Shown here: positions 1-7,541 of the stretch, one piece after another | Position numbering within the stretch: the stretch's first letter is position 1 | Layout of the letters: each line of letters opens with the position of its first letter | Source: Fibrobacter sp. | GTDB lineage: Bacteria; Fibrobacterota; Fibrobacteria; Fibrobacterales; Fibrobacteraceae | Reading direction: 5' to 3' | DNA length: 8,376 nucleotides | Assembly (NCBI GenBank): GCA_021443065.1 | Contig: JABUUR010000418.1 | Coordinates: forward strand, 1 to 8,376 | Notes under the pieces: model-generated | The model's database searches: none | What the model was told of the DNA's origin: nothing | The model's input: only the letters and a program-made list of their open reading frames with translations | Made by a program: the position numbers and the translations under genes

Positions 1-3000
1 TTTGCGGTGCCCAGCTTTCATCAGAACGGCAGCTTGCCGCATTAACAGTGTGCTTTTGGTCGCCGACTTCGACGGTGTACGTAAAGCTGCCGCTGGGGCA
101 ATTACTAAATCCATAGTTGAATGTGGGGACAGTGCCCGCCACGGCGGTGGCATTGGAAACCCAGCAATTTGCAGTCATTTCACGAACATCAACTGGCCCT
201 GCGTAGCAGGTTTCAATCTTAGAATCGTCGGTACCTTTGCGGATGCTGTATTTAAACTTGTACGTGCCTGCGGTAAGGTTGGATATGGGGTCATCGACCT
301 TTCGATTAAGGCCCGTGGCACAATCTTCCCACCCTGTTGCATTAACGGCACTAGACGTATTTGCACCACCGTCAGAAACAGATTCAACACGGCATTGGTC
401 GCCCGCATTGACGCTAGCGGTAAAAGTCCACCACTTTGACCCGTCGTAACTGGCGTTGCAGCCAGAAATATTCAGAGCATTGGGGCAGGCGCTATTTGCA
501 TACTTGACTGTCACGGAGGCACCGGAATTGGGTCGCACCACAATGTAGCGGACCAACTGCGGGTCAAAGGAAGAATTCTTCACAGAAGAAAGTTCGATCC
601 TTTGTGTTGAAGACGAAATCGTAGTAATTTCACTTTCGTTGTTTCGTTCATCCATGAAGGAAACAGTCCCTGACATGGCGTAATCTTCGAAGGTAAGGTT
701 TACCGCGGCATCTCTCAGGTTCTTGCTGGAGCCAAGATCGATGGTGCAAGTGCCACTACTACAGTATTGCGAAGAACTTACAAGTTCAATGTTTTCGCTG
801 CAGGGTTCAGTTTCGCCTACATAGAATTCGCCGCATGACGTGGGATTATATAGCGAAGACGGAATTGTTACATTTGCACCATCGCAGTTCATCTGCACCT
901 TGGCATCGTAGGCATAACCTGACTGGGAAACCATATAGTTATTATCGGTTTCATAATAACCATGAAGACCTTCCTTGGAGAAGTTATACGTTCCAGAGTC
1001 ATTATTCAGTTTTTCGCCATTTTTATAGAACAACCCCTTGCTGCTGACAGAGCAGTTATTACTGGATGTGCTATTGTCACAACCGTTGTAGAAGAAATCA
1101 ATGGAACAGTCTTTATACGCTCCCATCGAGAATGCACTGGTGGAATACCAAGGCGACACGTTTTGGTTGATGGGCACGCGTCCGTCGGCATAGTTCTGGG
1201 CAAAACTGCACATCAGTGTGGGGTTGGAGAAGCACCCGTCATCCTTGTAGGTTTCGGAGTACCAGCCCAGATCCTTCAACGTAAATTCCTTTGCAGCCAA
1301 TTTAAAGCCCACATACTGATGAGAGTTATCATTAAAGGTGCCTAAGCTAAACTTGGAATCCGTCAAATCAAAACTTGCATACAAGTCGTCATCGGTTTTT
1401 ATTATAGACCGAGTCAGTTTTACACGAACATCAACAGTAGTTTCTTTGACGGTCATGTTCAACACCAGGGGAACACCTAAAATCCATTCACGATTAAGAT
1501 ATTTGAAGAACTCATTTTCAACGCTGGCAGTCAATTCCTTTGCAACACATTGGTTGTCGGGATTTGCGACCTTCAAACCGTTCACCTGGCACAACTTTGC
1601 TATAATTTTTGCGCCAGAACAGAGCGTTCTACTTTTTGTGCAAGCAATATTAGATTCAATGGAATTGGTTTTCTTTTCTCCATAGATAGTCAAAGAGAAA
1701 TACTGCGTTGCATTGGAGTTGGAACGGAATATAAAGCCAGACTCCTTTCTGAAATGTTGTTCGCTTTTTTCTTTGTACAATACGTCTGTTGTAAAGATTG
1801 ATGTCATTTGACCGTCCTTACCGCCTTCCACTCGGCTAAGGATAAGTGTTGGCGCGCCCGACGCTTCTACAGTTTTGCAAGTCAACTTACATTCCACATC
1901 GTAACCACCATGCTCCGATTCATCCCAATTGGAGCCATAATTAGGTCTTGAAATAGTTCCATTGCTGATGTTCACGAAGTTTCCACTCTGCCCGTTACCG
2001 CCGTTGGGTTTGTTGCCGTACATCAGCATCCAGTTCTTGCCGCTTTCGGCCAGCCCCTTGACATCGCAGGAGCTATTGTCGTTCTTGCCTAAGCCACAGT
2101 TGTCAACGCAATTTTCGTCGTCGAGCTTGCCATTTTTACATTTTTTATCCATCTCGGTAAAATCATCGTAGAAGCAATGCTTGTCTTTCTTATTAAAGTG
2201 GGCTTCTACGGACATGAAACTTGTAGGCGTGATGTTGATGGATTCTACGCTGGGTGTCCCGCCAAAGCAAGCATCGCCCGACACGCAGGACCAGTAACTG
2301 AAGCGGCCAGAGCCGGGCTTTTCCAAAAGCCTGTATGTATTTGCAGCATAAATAGAGAATGTCTTTGTGGTGTTGGAAGACAGGTAATCATCGCCATCCA
2401 CGCTCTTTACATCTACCCAGGCATTTTTCCCGGAATCGAACTGCTGCAAATGGACTTCTTCGCCGCCTTCGGAGGCCCCGATCATCTTGACGGTCAAGTC
2501 GTAGGCTTTTTTCTTGATGCTGGCGTACAAGGTGTACGACTTCGTGCCATCTTCGGAAGCGCTTACCGTATTGTTTTCGGTAGGTATAATGACGTCGCAG
2601 TTTGCATTGGTGCCAGTCTGCTGCAGCCCTACGGTTGTAAGATTGGAGCAGGTCCAGCCGTCATTGGGATTTTGAAGGTCCTTGATTTTGCAGTTTATGC
2701 CCGTAGCCGACACCCATGTTCCATTTACATCGCAGTCGGGGCGATCTTTCAAGGTAGATACGGCAACGCCATTAACCTTTACCTCGTCGCAGTTTACGCC
2801 GGCATTGGTGCAGTACTCCGCCAGGCCTTTTCGATTCACATCCACCTTTCCGGAAATGTAGACTCTCATGACATTGGGAGCACCAATTTGGCAGCCGTCG
2901 CAGGGTTCGATCAGCTGATAAACTACGGAACCCGTTGAAAGGGAAGTCGCACCTGTGACGTTATATTTGAAAATTTCCATGGGTCCTTGGGTATCAAAAG

Positions 3001-5665
3001 ATACGCGATAAACTTTTCCATTGTTGTCGCTCTTGAGTTCTTGCACGAAACTGGACTTGGTAATGTAGGATTCCCAATCAGACGGCACCTTGCTTACGAA
3101 AACATCCACAGACATTTTCTGCTGGTTGGATGCGACAGGCACGTTCAATGTAACAGAAACCTGGCTTTTGGTGGCATCCGCCGAACCGGGTTCCAGTTCC
3201 TTGAAGTCATCATCCCAGGCCACTACGGGGGTTTCCGAGGCGGTCCCCTTTACATAAACATAGAACGGAATATCTCCATAGGTGCCACCGGCGGAATATT
3301 TACAGGTACGCAACCCTTCGGTCAGAGGATTTCCATCGGTATACAGGGCTCCCGTCGTAGGCAGGGACGGGCTACAAGAAACCTTCGACGACGTCTTGAC
3401 CTCTTTTGCTCCATTCAAGTTAATCAGATTGTAGTAATCTTCCAGCTTGCCCACAGGATCCTTTGTCATGTAGATGACGCGGGGCAGAACCAAGACTGAG
3501 GGAGACAAATCTGTTTCCTTACCGCTGTATTCCTCATTGTTCTTGTACTCCGACTCGATGGACACATTCAGCTGGGGAGACACAGAAATGAGGTAGGAAT
3601 CAAACGCATCTGTCGTAGAGCTTTCCGAAGATGTGGAAGACGTGGAACTTGCCGGTTCCGAAGAGCTTCCATCGCAGGTTGTGCCATCGTTAGAGCATAA
3701 AATGCCTGCCCAGAAGAGTTCGTCTACAACAGTTTGATTAAAGTTAAAGGTCCAGTCGGGAATGGTATTCTTTGTACATTTATCCAAGGGCGAGAAGAAG
3801 GAGCCGTCAATAGTCATTGAGCCGCTACCTTCCACATCTTCTTCAGTGAAAATAAAGTAATTCATTTTCTTATTTTCTGCAGCAATTTTACCACCCTTTC
3901 TGAGGTAGGCCATTACCACGGTGTTCTCATCCGTCGCATTAAAACCATCTTCCAACTTGAAATCATAAATAATGACAAACTTACCTTTCAAAGTACCGTT
4001 TCGGCCATTGTTACCCTTGCTGGATAGTTTGACCACCAGGAAGCCATTATACAAATCCTCTTTCTTTTGGCCGTTGGTCTCGTTCTTCATGTCTTCATAG
4101 CACTGATTCATCTGGTCCACAAAGGCCTTGTTATTGGATTCACCATAGACGGTAATATCCTTCGCACAACCCTTATTTGCATATTTTTCAAAGGATTCAT
4201 AAGAACTTACAATGGGGTCGTCCACGATGTACTTGATATGACCATCATCATCTAGGCATTTTGGATCACTTGATGTACGAGGCCGCCAAATATCGTCACA
4301 ATAATCCTTTACCGATTGGGCGCAGGTCATGTCATCTGGCTTTTCCGTCGGTTTTTTCAGGTTTTTTTCATTAGCCTTGGTCGTAACTGCACTGTACAAA
4401 GGGTGCCCAGAGACATACCCGTACGAGTCACGTTCCAACCCTATGCAATAATAATCGCCAGATTTACAATCCCTTAAATCGGATCTATCGGGCCAAACAG
4501 ACAACACCCACTTTTTATCCTTGTAGTTCTTTAACCCTTCTATGTACAGCTGGGATTCATCACTTTCTCCAAAGTGAATCAGCATATAGTTTAAATAGCC
4601 CTGGGCATCGTTATAAATAGTGCCAGACGGATCCGATTGCACCTGCGATATCTTGTCCAATTCGATGTAATGCTTCGCATCGTTTCCTTCGCGATAGACT
4701 TTCACCTGGTTTTTGTTAGGTATGTAAACATTACCGGAAACAGAGAACAAATTGTCTCCATTTTTTCTTTTCAAATCAAGCAGTGCCTTATCCCCCAGGC
4801 ACAAGTCTTTTTTCAACAGGATTTTTTTCGAAGCATTGTCATCCCAAGTAAAAGTTCCATCGATGGTGGTGTTCCCAAGTACCGTCACATCTTCTCCAGA
4901 AGGAGAAAGTTTTCCGCCAAAATAGGCATTTCCGTTAATATTTCCATGATTCGTACGTACATTATACTCCCCAACGACATAGAGATTTGTAAAGGTAAAT
5001 TCCGTACTTGCATCTATCTTGCCGCCTACGCAAGTATTCAAGCCAAAAGTAGATTTACCGCTAGTTCCGTTGAGATTCCCAGTTATCACAAGGTCTTGAG
5101 AGATATTAGGCTGAGCCGGAGTAAAATCACCATTGACCACTGCAGAAACAGCACTTATCTGCGTATTGTTTAGCGACCCGCCATAGTAGGCGTAGTTGTA
5201 TGGAGCAGGTTTTTTCTTTTTTTCGTTGCTGGGAATAGCCACCTTGTACAAGCCAGAAACATTCAACACAGCCACTTCGCTATGTTTACCGCCCATAAAG
5301 GTACCACCGGTAGAGACTATTTTCAGCTTATAGTTAGCCCCGTCGACATCCACATCTACCAATTTAACGGTAAAATGTTGCTTGCTGGAATTAAGTTCTT
5401 TCAAGGCGTCGTCAAGGACGATGGGAGCTCCGTTGCCTTTCTCGAATTGGCGAATCATGTCGCCAACTTCGTTGCCGTTATAAGTCATCCAATTCCTGGT
5501 ATTTTCAATACCGGCCTTGGCCGCCAAATAAGCCTCGCTCTGCAGCATTCGGCTTTGGCTTAACACGTTGTGGGAACTGAGCCACTTGTAAGTGGCAGTG
5601 CCAGCAATGGTCGCCACCAGCATCAGCAGCAACACGGTTACCAAAGAAACACCTTTCTTGTTCAT
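1..5665 (-). CDS. Giant PilX/GspK-like minor pilin with multidomain Cys-rich adhesin-like extension (C-terminus beyond window)
   Basis: One frame stays open from the start to the left edge, giving 1888 residues with no stop seen. The N-terminus is a prepilin: leader MNKKG, then a hydrophobic stretch VSLVTVLLLMLVATIAG (residues 6-22), then SEAYLAAKAGIEN (43-55), the PilX/GspK helix hallmark. Mature position 5 is Thr, not Glu, as in GspK tip subunits. After it come a beta-solenoid-like stretch (about 162-317), a Ser/Thr-rich linker (667-685), Cys loops (952-1023), an InlB-like repeat (about 1080-1160, W1125), a concanavalin/LamG-like jelly roll (about 1205-1475), and a Cys-rich beta region ending in an Ig-like segment (about 1834 on). 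I count about 53 Cys, nearly all after residue 380, which suggests an oxidised extracytoplasmic fold. PilX is normally about 200 residues, so this looks like a minor pilin fused to an adhesin. ATG at 5668 is an alternative start; 5665 has better Shine-Dalgarno spacing (7 versus 4 nt). The family at the N-terminus is fairly sure; the later domains are inference. Confidence 0.85.
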   Translation of the reverse strand, partial: MNKKGVSLVTVLLLMLVATIAGTATYKWLSSHNVLSQSRMLQSEAYLAAKAGIENTRNWMTYNGNEVGDMIRQFEKGNGAPIVLDDALKELNSSKQHFTVKLVDVDVDGANYKLKIVSTGGTFMGGKHSEVAVLNVSGLYKVAIPSNEKKKKPAPYNYAYYGGSLNNTQISAVSAVVNGDFTPAQPNISQDLVITGNLNGTSGKSTFGLNTCVGGKIDASTEFTFTNLYVVGEYNVRTNHGNINGNAYFGGKLSPSGEDVTVLGNTTIDGTFTWDDNASKKILLKKDLCLGDKALLDLKRKNGDNLFSVSGNVYIPNKNQVKVYREGNDAKHYIELDKISQVQSDPSGTIYNDAQGYLNYMLIHFGESDESQLYIEGLKNYKDKKWVLSVWPDRSDLRDCKSGDYYCIGLERDSYGYVSGHPLYSAVTTKANEKNLKKPTEKPDDMTCAQSVKDYCDDIWRPRTSSDPKCLDDDGHIKYIVDDPIVSSYESFEKYANKGCAKDITVYGESNNKAFVDQMNQCYEDMKNETNGQKKEDLYNGFLVVKLSSKGNNGRNGTLKGKFVIIYDFKLEDGFNATDENTVVMAYLRKGGKIAAENKKMNYFIFTEEDVEGSGSMTIDGSFFSPLDKCTKNTIPDWTFNFNQTVVDELFWAGILCSNDGTTCDGSSSEPASSTSSTSSESSTTDAFDSYLISVSPQLNVSIESEYKNNEEYSGKETDLSPSVLVLPRVIYMTKDPVGKLEDYYNLINLNGAKEVKTSSKVSCSPSLPTTGALYTDGNPLTEGLRTCKYSAGGTYGDIPFYVYVKGTASETPVVAWDDDFKELEPGSADATKSQVSVTLNVPVASNQQKMSVDVFVSKVPSDWESYITKSSFVQELKSDNNGKVYRVSFDTQGPMEIFKYNVTGATSLSTGSVVYQLIEPCDGCQIGAPNVMRVYISGKVDVNRKGLAEYCTNAGVNCDEVKVNGVAVSTLKDRPDCDVNGTWVSATGINCKIKDLQNPNDGWTCSNLTTVGLQQTGTNANCDVIIPTENNTVSASEDGTKSYTLYASIKKKAYDLTVKMIGASEGGEEVHLQQFDSGKNAWVDVKSVDGDDYLSSNTTKTFSIYAANTYRLLEKPGSGRFSYWSCVSGDACFGGTPSVESINITPTSFMSVEAHFNKKDKHCFYDDFTEMDKKCKNGKLDDENCVDNCGLGKNDNSSCDVKGLAESGKNWMLMYGNKPNGGNGQSGNFVNISNGTISRPNYGSNWDESEHGGYDVECKLTCKTVEASGAPTLILSRVEGGKDGQMTSIFTTDVLYKEKSEQHFRKESGFIFRSNSNATQYFSLTIYGEKKTNSIESNIACTKSRTLCSGAKIIAKLCQVNGLKVANPDNQCVAKELTASVENEFFKYLNREWILGVPLVLNMTVKETTVDVRVKLTRSIIKTDDDLYASFDLTDSKFSLGTFNDNSHQYVGFKLAAKEFTLKDLGWYSETYKDDGCFSNPTLMCSFAQNYADGRVPINQNVSPWYSTSAFSMGAYKDCSIDFFYNGCDNSTSSNNCSVSSKGLFYKNGEKLNNDSGTYNFSKEGLHGYYETDNNYMVSQSGYAYDAKVQMNCDGANVTIPSSLYNPTSCGEFYVGETEPCSENIELVSSSQYCSSGTCTIDLGSSKNLRDAAVNLTFEDYAMSGTVSFMDERNNESEITTISSSTQRIELSSVKNSSFDPQLVRYIVVRPNSGASVTVKYANSACPNALNISGCNASYDGSKWWTFTASVNAGDQCRVESVSDGGANTSSAVNATGWEDCATGLNRKVDDPISNLTAGTYKFKYSIRKGTDDSKIETCYAGPVDVREMTANCWVSNATAVAGTVPTFNYGFSNCPSGSFTYTVEVGDQKHTVNAASCRSDESWAPQ

Positions 5666-7008
5666 CATAAAGCCTCCTTGTCGCCATTGCTGGGGACAGG
5701 TACTATAAACTTTGTTTTTGCGGTTTCCTTATTTTTTACGACATCAAGGTCAACCTGAAAAGCCTTCACGTTCTCCTTTTTAACAACGTCCAACGTATTG
5801 GGGAACGATGCGCCATCATTAAACTTGTAGTTTGCCCCGACCGCCTTGTACAAAGCCAATTTGCTGACAATAATTTTCAATTCCTTGCCTTGGGGTGCAT
5901 AGTTCACAAAGGTAAAAGCCACACAGGCACTTGCCGATGTCTTGGGTACAAAACGCAACACATGAGACACCGAAGCACCCTCGTCGTCTGCCGGAGGATA
6001 AATCATAAAGTCTTCGACGCCTTTAACTTTTTCACCGTCCTTGGTGCGCAGGCCAACTGCGGCATGATCCCTACCCGGCACAAATATGCTACGAGAGTCT
6101 GCGTTATAGCCCATGGAAAACTTCAATGCGTATTCCTGATTGGCAACAAAATCTATGGCCGTACACTGTTTCCATTCCGTAATTCCGGCAACATGGGTGG
6201 CAAACACCTGGTTTACCTTGACTGTCGAAGGCACGGCAGTCTTTTCGTCAAAAACATAGTTTGTGCTAAAACCGAAAAGGGTAACGTCGTTTGCCACGAT
6301 TCCGTTGAAAGCCTCGTCGCCCAAGACGACCACACGGCCATATTCCACAGTCTTTGCGTTACTGGGGTCACCTACAAGCTCGGATTCTGCAAATCGAGAA
6401 ACCAGGCCGAACTTTTCGACAGTTTCGTCCGTGCTGGGGAACAACTTTGTGGAGGGGTTGCTTGCATTCAGCTCGTCGGGGACACCGGGAACAATCTTCA
6501 TCTCGGAAACATTTTCCACAACATCGACTGCGGCAGCAGAACCCGTGGGGCATTCCTTGGAGGCCGAACCGCTGACAGCCTTGCAGGAACGTTTAAGGGT
6601 GGACCCGTCGAGATACCAACTTACCTCTTCTACAGCATCCTTTTCGCCATGGCTGTCGTAGCGTATACGACGGATGGTAAGGGAATCTGCACGGTTGCCG
6701 TTGTTCTGTTTTTGCGTCAGGTTAAAAGAAGACTTGTCGGTGGTACCTTCGGCGGCAGGCATAAACACGTCGGCATCTACCGCCAGCTTGCCCGAGGAGC
6801 CATCCAGGTAACTTTTAGCACCCATCTGCGCCACGTCCTCTTTCATGAGTTCGGCGGCCACGTTGGCGGCTTCACCCGCCTTGAGCATGTTCTGGGTACG
6901 CACCCGGAACTTGGTGGAGTCACTGAACGCCTGACCCGCCACCAACACGACAATGCCTACAATTGCCATGTAGACAAGCAATTCCATTAGGGTGAAACCT
7001 TTTTTCAT
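5665..7008 (-). CDS. PilW/GspJ-like minor pilin with inserted beta-sandwich (CBM-like) domain
   Basis: The 447-residue product starts MKKGFTLMELLVYMAIVGIV, a textbook class-III prepilin: Gly at -1, Phe at +1 and Glu at mature position 5. A PilW/PulJ pattern follows: the helix LKAGEAANVAAELMKEDVAQ (42-61), then DSLTIRRIRYDSHG (108-121) and a VSWYLDGSTLKRSC stretch (129-142), matching the usual 'iry...y.l...L.R' strands, then VENVSEMKIV (164-173). The family's C-terminal strand resumes only at VKAFQVDLDVV (414-424). Between them lie about 240 residues, of which about 235-390 resemble a galactose-binding-like or CBM4/9-type beta sandwich. The start at 7008 is preferred over an in-frame one at 7059 because it gives a normal 4-residue leader. 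It overlaps the upstream stop by ATGA and has only a G-rich weak Shine-Dalgarno, so coupled translation is likely. Likely role: minor pilin in the tip priming complex. Confidence 0.88.
   Translation of the reverse strand: MKKGFTLMELLVYMAIVGIVVLVAGQAFSDSTKFRVRTQNMLKAGEAANVAAELMKEDVAQMGAKSYLDGSSGKLAVDADVFMPAAEGTTDKSSFNLTQKQNNGNRADSLTIRRIRYDSHGEKDAVEEVSWYLDGSTLKRSCKAVSGSASKECPTGSAAAVDVVENVSEMKIVPGVPDELNASNPSTKLFPSTDETVEKFGLVSRFAESELVGDPSNAKTVEYGRVVVLGDEAFNGIVANDVTLFGFSTNYVFDEKTAVPSTVKVNQVFATHVAGITEWKQCTAIDFVANQEYALKFSMGYNADSRSIFVPGRDHAAVGLRTKDGEKVKGVEDFMIYPPADDEGASVSHVLRFVPKTSASACVAFTFVNYAPQGKELKIIVSKLALYKAVGANYKFNDGASFPNTLDVVKKENVKAFQVDLDVVKNKETAKTKFIVPVPSNGDKEAL
5673..5679 (-). promoter_or_regulatory. 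Strong ribosome binding site AAGGAGG of the giant PilX-like gene
   Basis: On the minus strand AAGGAGG lies 4 nt before the ATG at 5668 and 7 nt before the ATG at 5665. It is the best Shine-Dalgarno match in the window and sits inside the end of the preceding gene. The last gene may therefore recruit ribosomes on its own as well as through stop/start coupling. Confidence 0.75.
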
Positions 7009-7538
7009 TTTACCACCCCCGATACGTTGATGGAATGTTCTGTTCCCTTGAATTTCCAAAATACGGACACGTTTACCTGTTTTGCATAAACGTGCCTAAG
7101 GGTTTCAAAATTGGACTCGGCCTCGGACCTGTAGTCGGAATCCTTCGAGACGTTCACCACGGCCCTATAGTCTACGGTCATGGTGTTCTTGACCAGGCCG
7201 GGCTGGCCCTCCCAGGTGCGCTGCATAAAGGTCTTGAGGTTGGGGTTGTTCTTTTTTCCGCCCGAGGCATCGGTAGAGCTGCAGTCGTAATCGCTGTCGC
7301 AAAAGTAGAGTGTGGTGTCGTTGGCGTTGCCCAGGGCGGTAAGGCCGCTGCGGTTCAAGGAATCGATAATGGACTGGGCCACCTCCACGGCGCCGTCGCG
7401 ACCACGGAGCCTGAGCAGGGTATCACGGTTGCCGCCCTGCAGGTTCAAAAGGGCGGTGAGCAAAAAACCTAAAACCACCGCGGAGACCAGTACCTCCACG
7501 ATGCCAAAGCCGGACTTGTTTTTTAGCATCTTACACAT
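7005..7538 (-). CDS. PilV/GspI-like minor pilin
   Basis: The 177-residue protein has a 10-residue positive leader ending in SG, then FGIVEVLVSAVVLGFLLTAL, with Phe at +1 and Glu at mature position 5. The run G-F-x-[IL]-[IV]-E-V-L-V-[AS] with leader peptidase site is typical of PilV/GspI. The C-terminal strand pair VNVSVFWKFKGTEHSINV fits the family's 'V.W...g....v.l' ending. Two Cys (in YFCDSDYDC) sit close together and may form a small disulfide loop. ATG at 7538 is chosen because AGAGG lies 5 nt upstream; GTG at 7544 and ATG at 7529 are in frame but fit the ribosome site less well. It lies between the FimU/GspH-like gene (42-nt gap) and the PilW/GspJ-like gene (4-nt overlap), the usual place for PilV. 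Expected role: inner-membrane-anchored subunit of the minor pilin tip complex. Confidence 0.88.
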   Translation of the reverse strand: MCKMLKNKSGFGIVEVLVSAVVLGFLLTALLNLQGGNRDTLLRLRGRDGAVEVAQSIIDSLNRSGLTALGNANDTTLYFCDSDYDCSSTDASGGKKNNPNLKTFMQRTWEGQPGLVKNTMTVDYRAVVNVSKDSDYRSEAESNFETLRHVYAKQVNVSVFWKFKGTEHSINVSGVVK

Positions 7539-7541
7539 AAA

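Noticed and set aside
2177..2938. Plus-strand open frame of 253 codons
   Set aside because: It is antisense to the middle of the giant gene. Its composition is unremarkable and no motif is recognised; the minus frame is open for 5.6 kb across it.
5890..6990. Plus-strand open frame of 366 codons
   Set aside because: It lies wholly antisense to the PilW-like gene, has no family signature, starts without a good ribosome site and reads His/Cys/Gly-rich, as shadows of biased codons do. The minus-strand frame has a clear prepilin start.
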